DNA from: Nitrosomonas cryotolerans ATCC 49181
Lineage (GTDB): Bacteria; Pseudomonadota; Gammaproteobacteria; Burkholderiales; Nitrosomonadaceae
DNA: 64,000 bases
Assembly: GCF_900143275.1 (NCBI RefSeq)
Contig: NZ_FSRO01000001.1
Coordinates: forward strand, 496,001 to 560,000
Direction of reading: 5' to 3'
This document shows positions 53,810 through 62,928 of the stretch, one piece after another. The notes beneath the pieces were generated by a model. It saw only the letters and a list, made by a program, of their open reading frames with translations, was not told the origin of the DNA and did no database searches. The translations under genes were made by a program, and so were the position numbers. Every line of letters begins with the position of its first letter. The first letter of the stretch is position 1.

Positions 53810-54514
53810 ATGATTAGCTCAGAGAAGGGTTTTATTTATATTTGGGCATTATTTGCAGTTGCCCTGGCAGGGATCGTGATGGCGGGTACCGGGCAAGTAT
53901 GGCAGACTAAGTCACAACGGGATAAAGAAAAAGAGCTTTTATTTATCGGTGAACAATTCCAAAAGGCAATTACATCGTATTATGATAGTTCTCCGGGTGG
54001 GGCCAAAAAATACCCTGAATCGCTGGAGAAACTGCTTGAGGACGATCGTTTTCCGACAACCCGGCGCCATTTACGTAAAATTTTTCTTGACCCTATGACC
54101 AATAGTTATGAATGGGGTCTGATAGCAGAACCAGTCCCTGAACGAGCGGGTTCTGAAATGAGCCTCAGCAGAGCAAATGTAGGAATTATCGGTGTTTATA
54201 GCCTTTCGGATCAATCACCAATTAAAATTGGCGGTTTCCCAGAAGATCTTGCTTCTTTTTCTGAAGCAGTAACGTATCAGGATTGGCAGTTTGTTTATAC
54301 ACAAGGGGGTGCTGAGCAGAAATCGTCCTCTGGCAAGGGCTCAGGAGCCTCTTCGCCTTCTTCTGGCTCCCCTTTCTCATCCGGATCGAATTCGGGTGGA
54401 GCGCCTTCAGGATCTCCCTTTTCATCTGGATCGGATTCGGGCGGAGCGTCTTCGGGGTCTCCTTTTTCATCTGGATCGGATTCGGGTGGAGCGTCTTCAG
54501 GGCCTTCTTTCTAA
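53810..54514 (+). CDS. Atypical pseudopilin with Ser/Gly repeat tail
   Basis: A 234-residue protein with a pseudopilin-like N-terminus (KG-FIYIWALFAVALAGIVMAG) that has Trp instead of Glu at position 5 after the predicted cleavage site, as in tip subunits of GspK type. Then RDKEKELLFIGEQFQKAITSYYD and a globular part to about residue 172. The last 60 residues are Ser/Gly-rich with three repeats of GSPFSSGSDSGGASS type coded by three 45-bp units. Last gene of the operon. Confidence 0.75.
   Translation: MISSEKGFIYIWALFAVALAGIVMAGTGQVWQTKSQRDKEKELLFIGEQFQKAITSYYDSSPGGAKKYPESLEKLLEDDRFPTTRRHLRKIFLDPMTNSYEWGLIAEPVPERAGSEMSLSRANVGIIGVYSLSDQSPIKIGGFPEDLASFSEAVTYQDWQFVYTQGGAEQKSSSGKGSGASSPSSGSPFSSGSNSGGAPSGSPFSSGSDSGGASSGSPFSSGSDSGGASSGPSF
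54365..54499 (+). repeat. Three 45-bp in-frame tandem repeats
   Basis: Units at 54365-54409, 54410-54454 and 54455-54499 share TCATCTGGATCGGATTCGGG-like sequence with few changes. They code the Ser/Gly tail of the last pseudopilin and could vary in number. Confidence 0.9.
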
Positions 54515-54525
54515 TCCTGCGCTAT

Positions 54526-54557
54526 TGTGCCAGACAAACGCGTATTTATCTGGCACA
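54526..54557. terminator. Hairpin after the secretion operon
   Basis: TGTGCCAGA ... TCTGGCACA, nine-base perfect stem with a 14-base loop, 12 bp after the last pseudopilin stop and before a convergent gene. No T-tract, so efficiency is uncertain. Confidence 0.5.
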
Positions 54558-54633
54558 GTAGAGTAAGAAAAAGTGTCACGTATAGCTACTGGATCAGCAG
54601 AGTCTGTTACGATGTAATAAACAAATCAAACAC

Positions 54634-57495
54634 TCATTGCCTTTCCTCATGAGCAAATCTGCCGGAAATATCCCATTCATCGCCATTCCAAAGTCCATCT
54701 TCATCTCTATCCAGCGCTATTCTGAGTCCGGAACCCGATGGAACACATGTATAAGTTACTTCACCTCGGGGTTTTTTGGCATTTTTTCGTAATCTTTTAT
54801 CAGAAACAGGTCGTTCGTGTTTATTATCGCGATCAAAGGTTCCATCGCCGCGATAAAGAAAACCAAGTTCGCGCCGCCTATTACTTATTTTGGCAACCAG
54901 ATCACACTCTCCCGCTTCTGATCTTTCAATCAGTAAATCAAGACGAGGATATGCCCATTCATCGTTATGCTGGGTTAAAGTGACCTGTTGGCCAATAATC
55001 GGCGGAAGGTTGCTGTCGAAAGCCAGAAGAAATTGCTCAACCTGTCGGCGCTTGATAATACCTGTTACATCGAGCGGAAACCCACCCAGATTGGGCAGCG
55101 GATGATCAGCTGGACGCTGAGCAAAGACTATTGAACCATGGAAACGAAACAAAGTATCAGTACTGCCATCATGCAAAAATCCGAAGCCGCGGACTTGATC
55201 ACCCATGAAGTCATTGTTATTCAAAGGTTCTGGTAGAAAAAACGGGCTTCTAATAACCCCTGGGGATACAGAGGCTTGTCCAAACATTCCCACTTTTTGG
55301 TATAAATTTCTCAAATGCGGCGTTTTGAAAACCTGAGTTTCAAATTCAAATGAATACCTTCCATCTGTCCCAAAGAAGCCCGGTTTAGTGACACCGAATT
55401 CTTTATTGCCGTCATGATCCAAAACATGGCAGCCATTACAATTAAAAAATGTATCCGATTTCTCCCCAAAAAAGAATTCCCGCCCCGCTGACTGATCCGG
55501 AGTGAGTGAATTGTCAAGATTGCGAACAGGGTTTGGCGGATAAGTGATTTGCAGCGCAAAATTGGTAAATGCCTGTATTTCATCATTAGTTAATTCTTCA
55601 TGCCTGCCATTGAGTTCTTTAAAAGCCACATTAAATTTTTTAAAGGCAAGGTCTTCATTAAAAGTGCCGCTGTCGGGCTGGTTGCTTGACTCATCATTCC
55701 CGCCAGTTCGATCTCCACGCCAATGCATGGGGCCATGATTGGCCAGGCCACGCAAGCTTTGCGTAGCCATCGGTCCTTTTACCGGCCGAAAATGAACGCT
55801 TGTTGGGAATCCCGCTTCTGCAGGAAGCAAAGAAAATGGACCGGGATTTTCAATTTCTGAAGAATCCGGATCACCCAAATCCCAGGCAAGACTATCGAAA
55901 TCTCCAAAGACATGACAGCTCGCACAAGCTGAGTCTCCATGACTGGAGGTAAAAGAAGCATCATATAGAAATGGCCGTCCGGCCACTATACTTTCTGGTT
56001 CTGGGTTAAACATGGAAACACTTGCTATTTCTTTCTTTTCCGAAGTATCTATCACAGAGATCGAATTATTAAAACGCGTTAATACATACAGCCGATCATT
56101 CGTTAAATTTAATACGATTCCACTCGGCCCCCCGCCAGAAACTGGAATCTGATTGTCGATAGTCGGTTCAAAACTATCAGCCTCAAGGGATTCCGTATCA
56201 AATATTCCTATTTTGCTGGAACCAAAAGCCACAACATACAAAGTCTTGCCATCCTGGGTAATGGCCATATCCATTGGGAATGCCAAGCTTCGTGAATTCT
56301 CATCATTTGGCGTCGCTTCACAGCACAAATCATAATCAATATGCTTGTTTAAATGACGTGCTTTAACTGAACCATTGTGATCGAGAACGGTAATTTGGCT
56401 TTCATGCAAATGCCCGCGAACCGTTGAGCCACCAAAATTCCCCGGCCCTTCAAATCGCGTCAGATTCTTGGCCTCGGTGTTTGCCACATAAACGTTGCCA
56501 TTTCTTGGATTGACAAGCATATTAAATAATACGGTACCTACACCACTATAGGACCCCATATCGCCCGAAAATTGCACTGGTGGATTAGCGTTGGCATCAA
56601 TGACAAAGACATCCCTATCGGGAAGCGAGAACCTGACATTTTCACTCCAGTCTCGCCCAATATCGTCAAGCCATTTCTCATTATCAAATTGAACGATTAA
56701 TCCTGTATGGGGTTGTGCGATGGCTTCAAAATTAGTATCAGGAGGCGGCAACCCTTTATCGCTCGTCACAACCTCTTCAAAAAGCGTCGTCGTTTTATTT
56801 CCAGAATGAAAAACGGCGGCATAAACATATTTTCCATCTGGGGATGCTGCCAATGCCCGCGGTGTGTCGCCAAATAAGTTGATAATTGATAAGGGTGTAC
56901 CGCCTAATGTATCACCGGTTGAGTTTGCATCAAATACCCAGACATCAGCCCTTCCTGTGCCCGGGGTTGTTAACTGGGGATCAAAAGGCGCATTCTGTCC
57001 TCGATGTGCGGTCGTAATAAATGCCCGATTGTTTTGTTCTCCGGCAAATACGATATCCCGCGGCTCATCGCCAACATGCAGGGTGCGCACAACACGCCCG
57101 ACCGCACGCCTAATAGGTAAATTATCAGGCAATAAACGTTCACGGAAATTTTTTTCTAATTGTACAATGCTGACGCTATCTGAAAGATGGTTGACTACCC
57201 ACACCTCATCATTGTTACGCGCCGCCACAGCAATTGGTTCAAGCCCAACGGATACCGAACCCAAATGATCCAGCTGGTTATTAGAAATATGGTAAATCTC
57301 AAGACGGTTATCCGGTGTGTTAAGAGCAAAAAGAGTTTCTCCGTCTGGAGATATTGCCAAAGGACGGACTTGCCCAGTTTCGAATAAGACAAAAGATGAA
57401 GGATCTTTATTTTCTGAAGCGCTTGCTTCAATCCATCCCGCAGTAACAAATATCAGTATTGATATTGCAATGGTTTTGAAATGAGAGTAGTTCAT
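54634..57495 (-). CDS. Exported beta-propeller / di-haem cytochrome c protein
   Basis: A 953-residue protein with signal peptide (MNYSHFKTIAISILIFVTA). Residues about 30-500 are YVTN/WD-like beta-propeller blades (RPLAISPDGETLFALN, PRALAASPDGKYVYAAVF, MAITQDGKTLYVVAFG). The C-terminal half has two haem c sites, CASCH near residue 525 and CNGCH near residue 685, as in MauG/cytochrome peroxidase-like proteins. It probably works in periplasmic electron transfer or oxidation. A near-consensus promoter lies about 80 bp upstream in repeat D. Substrate unknown. Confidence 0.85.
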   Translation of the reverse strand: MNYSHFKTIAISILIFVTAGWIEASASENKDPSSFVLFETGQVRPLAISPDGETLFALNTPDNRLEIYHISNNQLDHLGSVSVGLEPIAVAARNNDEVWVVNHLSDSVSIVQLEKNFRERLLPDNLPIRRAVGRVVRTLHVGDEPRDIVFAGEQNNRAFITTAHRGQNAPFDPQLTTPGTGRADVWVFDANSTGDTLGGTPLSIINLFGDTPRALAASPDGKYVYAAVFHSGNKTTTLFEEVVTSDKGLPPPDTNFEAIAQPHTGLIVQFDNEKWLDDIGRDWSENVRFSLPDRDVFVIDANANPPVQFSGDMGSYSGVGTVLFNMLVNPRNGNVYVANTEAKNLTRFEGPGNFGGSTVRGHLHESQITVLDHNGSVKARHLNKHIDYDLCCEATPNDENSRSLAFPMDMAITQDGKTLYVVAFGSSKIGIFDTESLEADSFEPTIDNQIPVSGGGPSGIVLNLTNDRLYVLTRFNNSISVIDTSEKKEIASVSMFNPEPESIVAGRPFLYDASFTSSHGDSACASCHVFGDFDSLAWDLGDPDSSEIENPGPFSLLPAEAGFPTSVHFRPVKGPMATQSLRGLANHGPMHWRGDRTGGNDESSNQPDSGTFNEDLAFKKFNVAFKELNGRHEELTNDEIQAFTNFALQITYPPNPVRNLDNSLTPDQSAGREFFFGEKSDTFFNCNGCHVLDHDGNKEFGVTKPGFFGTDGRYSFEFETQVFKTPHLRNLYQKVGMFGQASVSPGVIRSPFFLPEPLNNNDFMGDQVRGFGFLHDGSTDTLFRFHGSIVFAQRPADHPLPNLGGFPLDVTGIIKRRQVEQFLLAFDSNLPPIIGQQVTLTQHNDEWAYPRLDLLIERSEAGECDLVAKISNRRRELGFLYRGDGTFDRDNKHERPVSDKRLRKNAKKPRGEVTYTCVPSGSGLRIALDRDEDGLWNGDEWDISGRFAHEERQ

Positions 57496-57540
57496 TTGTT
57501 AACTCCTTATACACACACAGCGGGTGAAAAAACACATTCG

Positions 57541-57629
57541 TGGATAGGAAAAATAAACGCCCTTTTTGCTAAATTTAATATACGTTAAGCCGCGCATGCA
57601 GTCAAACTCACGTCTGAATGAACAAAAAA
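57541..57629. repeat. Repeat D, copy 1
   Basis: An 89-bp sequence (TGGATAGGAAAAATAA...AATATACGTTAAGCCGC...TGAACAAAAAA) repeated at 62612-62702 in the same orientation, about 5.07 kb away. It contains a promoter facing the propeller gene. Confidence 0.85.
57577..57605 (-). promoter_or_regulatory. Sigma70 promoter in repeat D, copy 1
   Basis: Minus strand TTGACT, 17-bp spacer, TATATT; close to consensus in both boxes. Positioned to transcribe the beta-propeller/haem gene starting at 57495. Confidence 0.75.
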
Positions 57630-57902
57630 TACCCATTTATACACCACGCCGTTTGAATCCGGCCTGTTTGATTGGAAAAGTGGAAACGGTGCATTGAATG
57701 AGCTGCAATACTGATGAGAGCAGGTGCGGATGGGCAGCAAAGAGATAGCGAAGCGGAATCGTTAATGAAAATAACTATTGTCGAACGGGCACATTGGGGA
57801 ATGGCGTGATAGACCAGGTGAGCAGCGATTTGCGCCAGAAATGAAGGTCAGAGTCTTTTAATGATAAATTTACTCATTGTTAATAATTATTTATAAAATG
57901 GC

Positions 57903-58715
57903 ATGCAAATTAATTTTTTTCTTATTTTAAGTTTAGTTCTCATAAGTTGTAACGCATTCTCTCAAAGAGAGGCGGAAAGTCTAGATAATACGGTTGTGTT
58001 TCTTTATAAAAAAAACACGTACTCTGTATCTAAAAATAAACAGGCCGATGGCCTTTCTGAACTCTGGTCTCAGATTACTGCAAAAGATCCAAACAGTGGA
58101 GATGAGTTAATCTACAAGGGCTATTATTTGCAGCCACTTGTTAAATTGCTTAAAAAGCAGTTGCATTACAAAAAAATTGAAGCCATTCAAATTAAGTCAC
58201 TTGATGGTTATGTTGTTAGGCTTACTTTAAAAGATATAGCGCTGAAAACCCCTTTTTTAGCATTAGATATCTTAGGGGTAAGTGATAAGGGTTTATATAA
58301 TCGATCATTAAAAACATTTTTTGATTGGCGCCCGGGTTATCTCATTTTTTTAGACAAAGATAAAAATGCAAAGACAAAATCTTCAAGCCCCTATCAAATT
58401 ACTGAAATTGAAATTAAGACAGATCTCGAAACAAACCCCATACTTGCGGCGACCAAAGAGCCTTATTTAGAAGGGGCTCGTGTTTTTATAAGGGCATGTA
58501 CCAAATGCCATTCTTACCTGGGATTTGGGGGAACCAAGGCACCCCTTATTAAATTTCTCACACCTCGCTGGGAAGATAATCTGAAACTTATGGAATTCAT
58601 TAAAAATCCTCAGGAAACCATAGGTAGAAACATTGCAATGTCAGGCTTTCAGGGGAGTAAAGATGAGCTTAACCACCTTGTTCATTTTTTAAGATCGATT
58701 GAAGTAGAACAATAA
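57903..58715 (+). CDS. Mono-haem cytochrome c lipoprotein with N-terminal oxidoreductase-like domain
   Basis: A 270-residue protein with signal peptide and lipobox LISC near residue 16. The N-terminal half (YKGYYLQPLVKLLKKQLHYK, IQIKSLDGYVVRLTLKDI) resembles the cofactor-less molybdopterin oxidoreductase fold seen in some periplasmic proteins. One haem c site CTKCH lies at residues 199-203, with Met further on (IAMSGFQGS) as possible axial ligand. Divergent from the propeller/di-haem gene, suggesting a shared redox role. AT-rich compared with neighbours. Confidence 0.72.
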   Translation: MQINFFLILSLVLISCNAFSQREAESLDNTVVFLYKKNTYSVSKNKQADGLSELWSQITAKDPNSGDELIYKGYYLQPLVKLLKKQLHYKKIEAIQIKSLDGYVVRLTLKDIALKTPFLALDILGVSDKGLYNRSLKTFFDWRPGYLIFLDKDKNAKTKSSSPYQITEIEIKTDLETNPILAATKEPYLEGARVFIRACTKCHSYLGFGGTKAPLIKFLTPRWEDNLKLMEFIKNPQETIGRNIAMSGFQGSKDELNHLVHFLRSIEVEQ

Positions 58716-58807
58716 TTTTTAGAATTATATTCCTTATTCCGTGACTACATTAATTAAACGTTATGTTCTGGTGTTCCTATAGCCATTATTACTCGTTTAG
58801 CTGACCA

Positions 58808-60952
58808 TCAAAGATGATCAGCGCTCTCCACTTGCTTTGCCTGTACGGCCGTGATTGCGATGGTAAAGACAATATCATCCACCAGTGCGCCCCGTGATAG
58901 ATCGTTCACCGGTTTTCTCAAACCCTGTAGCATGGGCCCGATACTGACTACGTTGGCGCTTCGCTGGACTGCCTTGTAAGTTGTGTTGCCGGTATTGAGG
59001 TCGGGGAAGATAAATACCGTTGCTTTACCCGCTACTTTGCTATCTGGCGCTTTGCTTTTGGCTACGCTTGGAATTGCCGCTGCATCGTATTGAAGAGGAC
59101 CGTCGATCAGTAAATCAGGCCTGCGTTCGCGGGCGATCTGGGTCGCTTTGCGAACTTTTTCAACGTCTGCACCGGTACCGGACTCGCCGGTGCTGTAACT
59201 GATCATGGCAATGATCGGCTCAATCCCGAAGGTCTCTGCCGATTCCGCACTTTGTATGGCGATATCCGCCAATTCTTCCGCATTGGGGTCTGGGTTTATC
59301 GCACAGTCTCCGTAAACTAATACTTGCTCAGGTAGGAGCATAAAGAATACAGACGATACGATTTTGGCTTTATCGTGCGTTTTTATGAGCTGAAGAGCAG
59401 GGCGAACGGTGTTGGCAGTTGTGTGGATCGCACCCGAAACCAAACCGTCGGCTTCGTCCAAGGCTACCATCATGGTGCCGAGTACCACATTATCTTCCAG
59501 CATCGCTTCTGCCATGTCTGGAGCCAAGCCTTTGTGCTTGCGCAGGTTCACCATGGGCTGGATATAACGCGCACGCACATCAGCCGGATTGACAACCTCA
59601 AGCGCTGTTGGCAACGCCATACCCTGGGATTCGGCGACTGCGTTGATTTCAGCGCGATCACCGATCAGGACACAGGACGCGAGTCCTCGTTGCTGGCAGA
59701 TAATGGCCGCTTGCACGGTTCTGGGCTCGCAGCCCTCTGGGAGTACAATGCGTTTCTTGGCCGCTCGGGCGCGCTCTGACAGTTGATAGCGGAACGCGGG
59801 TGGAGATAAACGGCGCTTGCGTTCGAGCTTAAACTGTTTTTGCAGCCATTGGGTATCCAGCTGGGTAGCGACGATTTCCATCGCGTTCTCTATGCGGTCG
59901 ATGTCATCCACCGGAATGGTTGATGACAGGTTAGCCAGTCGGTAGGCGGCCTCATAGGTATTGGTATCAGAACTCAACACGGGTAAGCCGGTCTCCAGAG
60001 CGCGACTGCAAAGTTCAATAACCTTGTTGTCGGGCATTAAGCCACCGGTCAGCAATACACCCGCTAGTGGAACACCATTCAGGGCAGCAACGGCCGTGGC
60101 CACGATGATGTCATCACGATCGCCGGGGGTAACTAATAAAGTGCCAGGTTTGAGTGTGTGCACCATGTTTCGGATCGTACGTGCACAGACGGTCACTTTT
60201 TGCACGCGTCGTGTCGCTATCTGGCCTTCGTGCAATACCGTGGCATTCATCTCTTTGGCGATATCAGAAACCCGGGGCGCAAGCAGCGTCGATTGCCAGG
60301 GAATCACGCCCAGTAATTTAAAGCGATTTTTACTGAAAACCTGACATTCAGCGGCATAGTTCGGTGTGTTTGCCAATAGTTCTGAATTCACCCAGGGGCT
60401 AAAATCGGAATGATTGGGCTCACCCACTTTATTCAGGATTACACCGATCACATTGAGGTCCGTTGGGCCGGAAAAAAGCCGGGCGTAAAAATCTAGTTGC
60501 TCATCAATTGCAGAGACCGTGAGATCCTGTGGTGAACAGACCAGAATAACGTCGGCGTTCAAATTGCGTGCGACATTAATATTAAGACGTGCGATGTAGT
60601 TTTCGTTACCGTTTGGCACCAAACCTTCAATAATGACTACGTCAACGGTCTTGGCGACTTGTTGGTAATGGCCCACCACATCTTCCATCAGCAAGTCTGA
60701 CTGGCCCTGGTTCAGCAGTTTTTGGGCCTGTTTTAAGGCAATGGGCTGTGGTGGATCGAGCTCAGTGCTTGCTTTGAGATACTCAACTGAGGTGTCGCCA
60801 GCGGTCGCATCATGTTGCGGGAGAAGCTGACTGAATGGCTTGTAAAATCCAACCCGTATACCGACTCGATCCAGAGCGCGAAAAAGTCCAAGGCAGACGG
60901 ACGTCAGGCCGGAATCGATGGTTGTTGGTGCAATAAAAAGATTCTGTGCCAT
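58808..60952 (-). CDS. pta: Phosphate acetyltransferase (long form)
   Basis: A 714-residue enzyme converting acetyl-CoA and phosphate to acetyl phosphate. N-terminal BioD-like domain from NLFIAPTTIDSGLTSVCLGL, central DRTGG domain (PGDRDDIIVATAVAALNG), and C-terminal PTA_PTB catalytic domain (about 390-714; LPEGCEPRTVQAA, DGLVSGAIHTTANTVRPALQ). Start at 60952 gives the normal N-terminus four bases after the ackA stop; an upstream ATG at 61009 lies inside ackA. Operon with ackA for acetate overflow or acetate use. Confidence 0.95.
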   Translation of the reverse strand: MAQNLFIAPTTIDSGLTSVCLGLFRALDRVGIRVGFYKPFSQLLPQHDATAGDTSVEYLKASTELDPPQPIALKQAQKLLNQGQSDLLMEDVVGHYQQVAKTVDVVIIEGLVPNGNENYIARLNINVARNLNADVILVCSPQDLTVSAIDEQLDFYARLFSGPTDLNVIGVILNKVGEPNHSDFSPWVNSELLANTPNYAAECQVFSKNRFKLLGVIPWQSTLLAPRVSDIAKEMNATVLHEGQIATRRVQKVTVCARTIRNMVHTLKPGTLLVTPGDRDDIIVATAVAALNGVPLAGVLLTGGLMPDNKVIELCSRALETGLPVLSSDTNTYEAAYRLANLSSTIPVDDIDRIENAMEIVATQLDTQWLQKQFKLERKRRLSPPAFRYQLSERARAAKKRIVLPEGCEPRTVQAAIICQQRGLASCVLIGDRAEINAVAESQGMALPTALEVVNPADVRARYIQPMVNLRKHKGLAPDMAEAMLEDNVVLGTMMVALDEADGLVSGAIHTTANTVRPALQLIKTHDKAKIVSSVFFMLLPEQVLVYGDCAINPDPNAEELADIAIQSAESAETFGIEPIIAMISYSTGESGTGADVEKVRKATQIARERRPDLLIDGPLQYDAAAIPSVAKSKAPDSKVAGKATVFIFPDLNTGNTTYKAVQRSANVVSIGPMLQGLRKPVNDLSRGALVDDIVFTIAITAVQAKQVESADHL

Positions 60953-60956
60953 GGGG

Positions 60957-62180
60957 TCAGCTGGTTTCAGTGGTGATGGATTGAGGTGGCGCGATCGCAT
61001 TGCGGACACTCTCTAAAGCGGCATTGGCAATAACCAATTCTTCGTTGGTAGGAATTACCAAAATGGGAAAGCGGCTGTTGGTATGTTCAATGTGGTGTTC
61101 TCGTAAGCGGCCGTGATTCAGATTGCTGTCACTGTCTATAACCAAACCGAGCAGTGAGAGGTGCTCAACTGTGCGGGCCCGAATACGAGCACTGTTTTCC
61201 CCAATGCCTCCGGTAAACACCAGTGCGTCCAGTGTGCTTAAAGAGCTGCTCATAGCGCCGATGTAGCGCGCCAGTTTAAAACAAAATACGTCAATGGCGA
61301 CCTGTGAAAGGCGATGGCCATCATCCGCTGACGCAACCAGTGTGCGCATGTCATTCGTCTGCTGTGACAGACCTAACAATCCACTTTTATGGTTGAGGTC
61401 GTGATGCAGGTCCTCGGCGGAGATACCTTTGCCCGCAAGGAAATCGAACAGGCCGGGGTCGATATCGCCACTGCGAGTGCCCATAACAAGCCCCTCCAGC
61501 GGAGTCAGACCCATACTGGTATCTACACTTTTGCCATTGGCGATGGCGGTGATGCTGCAGCCATTGCCCAGATGGGCAGAAATCAGCGACGTGTTTTCGA
61601 GTTTTTTGTTTAGCAGACGGGCGGTTTCAGCCAGCATGAAACTGTGGCTGGTGCCGTGAAATCCATAGCGGCGCACGCCCCATTGTTGATAGTATTCGTA
61701 TGGCAGTGCATACAAATATGCGTACTCCGGCAGGCTTTGGTGGAATGCGGTGTCAAATACGGCTATCTGCGGAACATTGGGGAACAGCTCGCCGGTGGCG
61801 TGTATACCTGTTAGATTTGCCGGGTTGTGTAGTGGCGCCAGGCTGGCGCAAGCTTCAATTGCTTCAATGACGGCCGGAGTGATCATTGCAGCGTCGGTAA
61901 ATTTTTCGCCGCCATGCACTACACGATGACCGATAGCGACTGGAGGTAAACCCAGCACGTTGCGTTTGCGAAAGCGTTTTATCAGTGTCGCGAGTGCGCC
62001 TCTGTGAGTGCTGTCGCCGGAAATATCAATGGTGTCTTTATTTCCGGTAATGACCGCATAAGCCGATGGGGTACCTAATCGTTCTGCCAGGCCGTTGATA
62101 AGGCGATTATATTGATGGTCAAAAACCGCGAGTTTCAATGATGAACTGCCGCAGTTGACGACGAGGGTGGTGCCTTTCAT
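60957..62180 (-). CDS. ackA: Acetate kinase
   Basis: A 407-residue kinase interconverting acetyl phosphate plus ADP and acetate plus ATP. Signatures: LVVNCGSSSLKLAVF at the start, FDTAFHQSLPEYAYLYALPY, and YGFHGTSH; GTRSGDIDPG and GGIGENSARIR follow. I chose the ATG at 62180 (AGGA nine bases upstream). A promoter within repeat D at about 62650 could drive ackA-pta through the EAL remnant. Confidence 0.95.
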   Translation of the reverse strand: MKGTTLVVNCGSSSLKLAVFDHQYNRLINGLAERLGTPSAYAVITGNKDTIDISGDSTHRGALATLIKRFRKRNVLGLPPVAIGHRVVHGGEKFTDAAMITPAVIEAIEACASLAPLHNPANLTGIHATGELFPNVPQIAVFDTAFHQSLPEYAYLYALPYEYYQQWGVRRYGFHGTSHSFMLAETARLLNKKLENTSLISAHLGNGCSITAIANGKSVDTSMGLTPLEGLVMGTRSGDIDPGLFDFLAGKGISAEDLHHDLNHKSGLLGLSQQTNDMRTLVASADDGHRLSQVAIDVFCFKLARYIGAMSSSLSTLDALVFTGGIGENSARIRARTVEHLSLLGLVIDSDSNLNHGRLREHHIEHTNSRFPILVIPTNEELVIANAALESVRNAIAPPQSITTETS

Positions 62181-62611
62181 TGGAGAGCGTCCTGTTGCCA
62201 TCTTCTATTCTTGGGTGTGCCCGCTGATTTGCTTGCAGCCATGGTTGAAACGCTGTACTGGGGATTGGGCGGCTGTAAAAATAATCCTGTAACAGGTTGC
62301 AGCTTTCTGTCATTAAAAAATGACTTTGCTCCACGTTTTCTACCCCCTTCGCAACGATGCGAAGCCCGAAGTTCCGAGCCATGGATACGATTGCTCTTGC
62401 CAAAGGAGAGTTTTCCTGTTTTTACGTCACACCGTTGATAAACGGCTTGTCGATTTCCAGCGTATTAAAAGAATCGCTCTTGAGATAACTGGGCACTGAG
62501 AACCCGATGCCAAAATCGTCGATAGAAAGAGAAAGCCTGACGCCTTCTTTATCTGGCAGATGCAGGATTTTGGCGGCCTCGATACTCTTATCAAGTAGCA
62601 GACGCTGTGGC
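62119..62611 (-). pseudogene. EAL-domain (c-di-GMP phosphodiesterase) pseudogene fragment
   Basis: Upstream part reads SIEAAKILHLPDKEGVRLSL and SIDDFGIGFSVPSYLKSDSF, then EIDKPFINGVT followed by an in-frame TAA, then KQENSPLARAIVSMARNFGL and VAKGVENVEQSHFLMTESCN. These are the second half of an EAL domain. The N-terminal half with the EAL motif is missing where repeat D begins. Its end runs into the ackA start without a proper stop of its own. Not functional. Confidence 0.85.
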
Positions 62612-62702
62612 TGGATAGGAAAAATAACCCCCCTTTTTTGTTAAAGTAAAATATACGTTAAGCCGCACATGCAGTCAAACTGACTGCTGGATGAACAAAA
62701 AA
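62612..62702. repeat. Repeat D, copy 2
   Basis: Matches 57541-57629 over about 90 bp. It abuts the truncated EAL fragment, so its arrival or a recombination between copies may have caused the truncation. Confidence 0.85.
62650..62678 (-). promoter_or_regulatory. Sigma70 promoter in repeat D, copy 2
   Basis: Minus strand TTGACT, 17-bp spacer, TATATT, identical boxes and spacing to copy 1. It points to the EAL remnant and, about 470 bp on, ackA-pta. Confidence 0.7.
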
Positions 62703-62928
62703 GTGTCAGCTGCTGCTTAAAAGTATATTAAATTTAAAAATTTTATATGCGTATCAATTCCCCTCGAAGAAATTGATGTTCTGATGTTCTGTAATAAAAG
62801 CGCGGTTACAAATAATTTGAGCTTCAGAAATATTCGTTTTTGTGACTGGGAAAAGTATCGAACTTAATGCATTCAGTTGTCGCAATTCTGCAATAATTCT
62901 CTTTTACAACTTAAAAGGTCTGCAGTCG

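Noticed and set aside
54365..54499. CRISPR-like array from regularly spaced repeats
   Set aside because: Units are contiguous 45-bp coding repeats without spacers. No CRISPR array was found anywhere in the window.
58799..58822. Hairpin GCTGACCATC/GATGATCAGC at the pta end as a terminator
   Set aside because: It overlaps the pta stop codon, has a mismatch and no T-tract in either direction.
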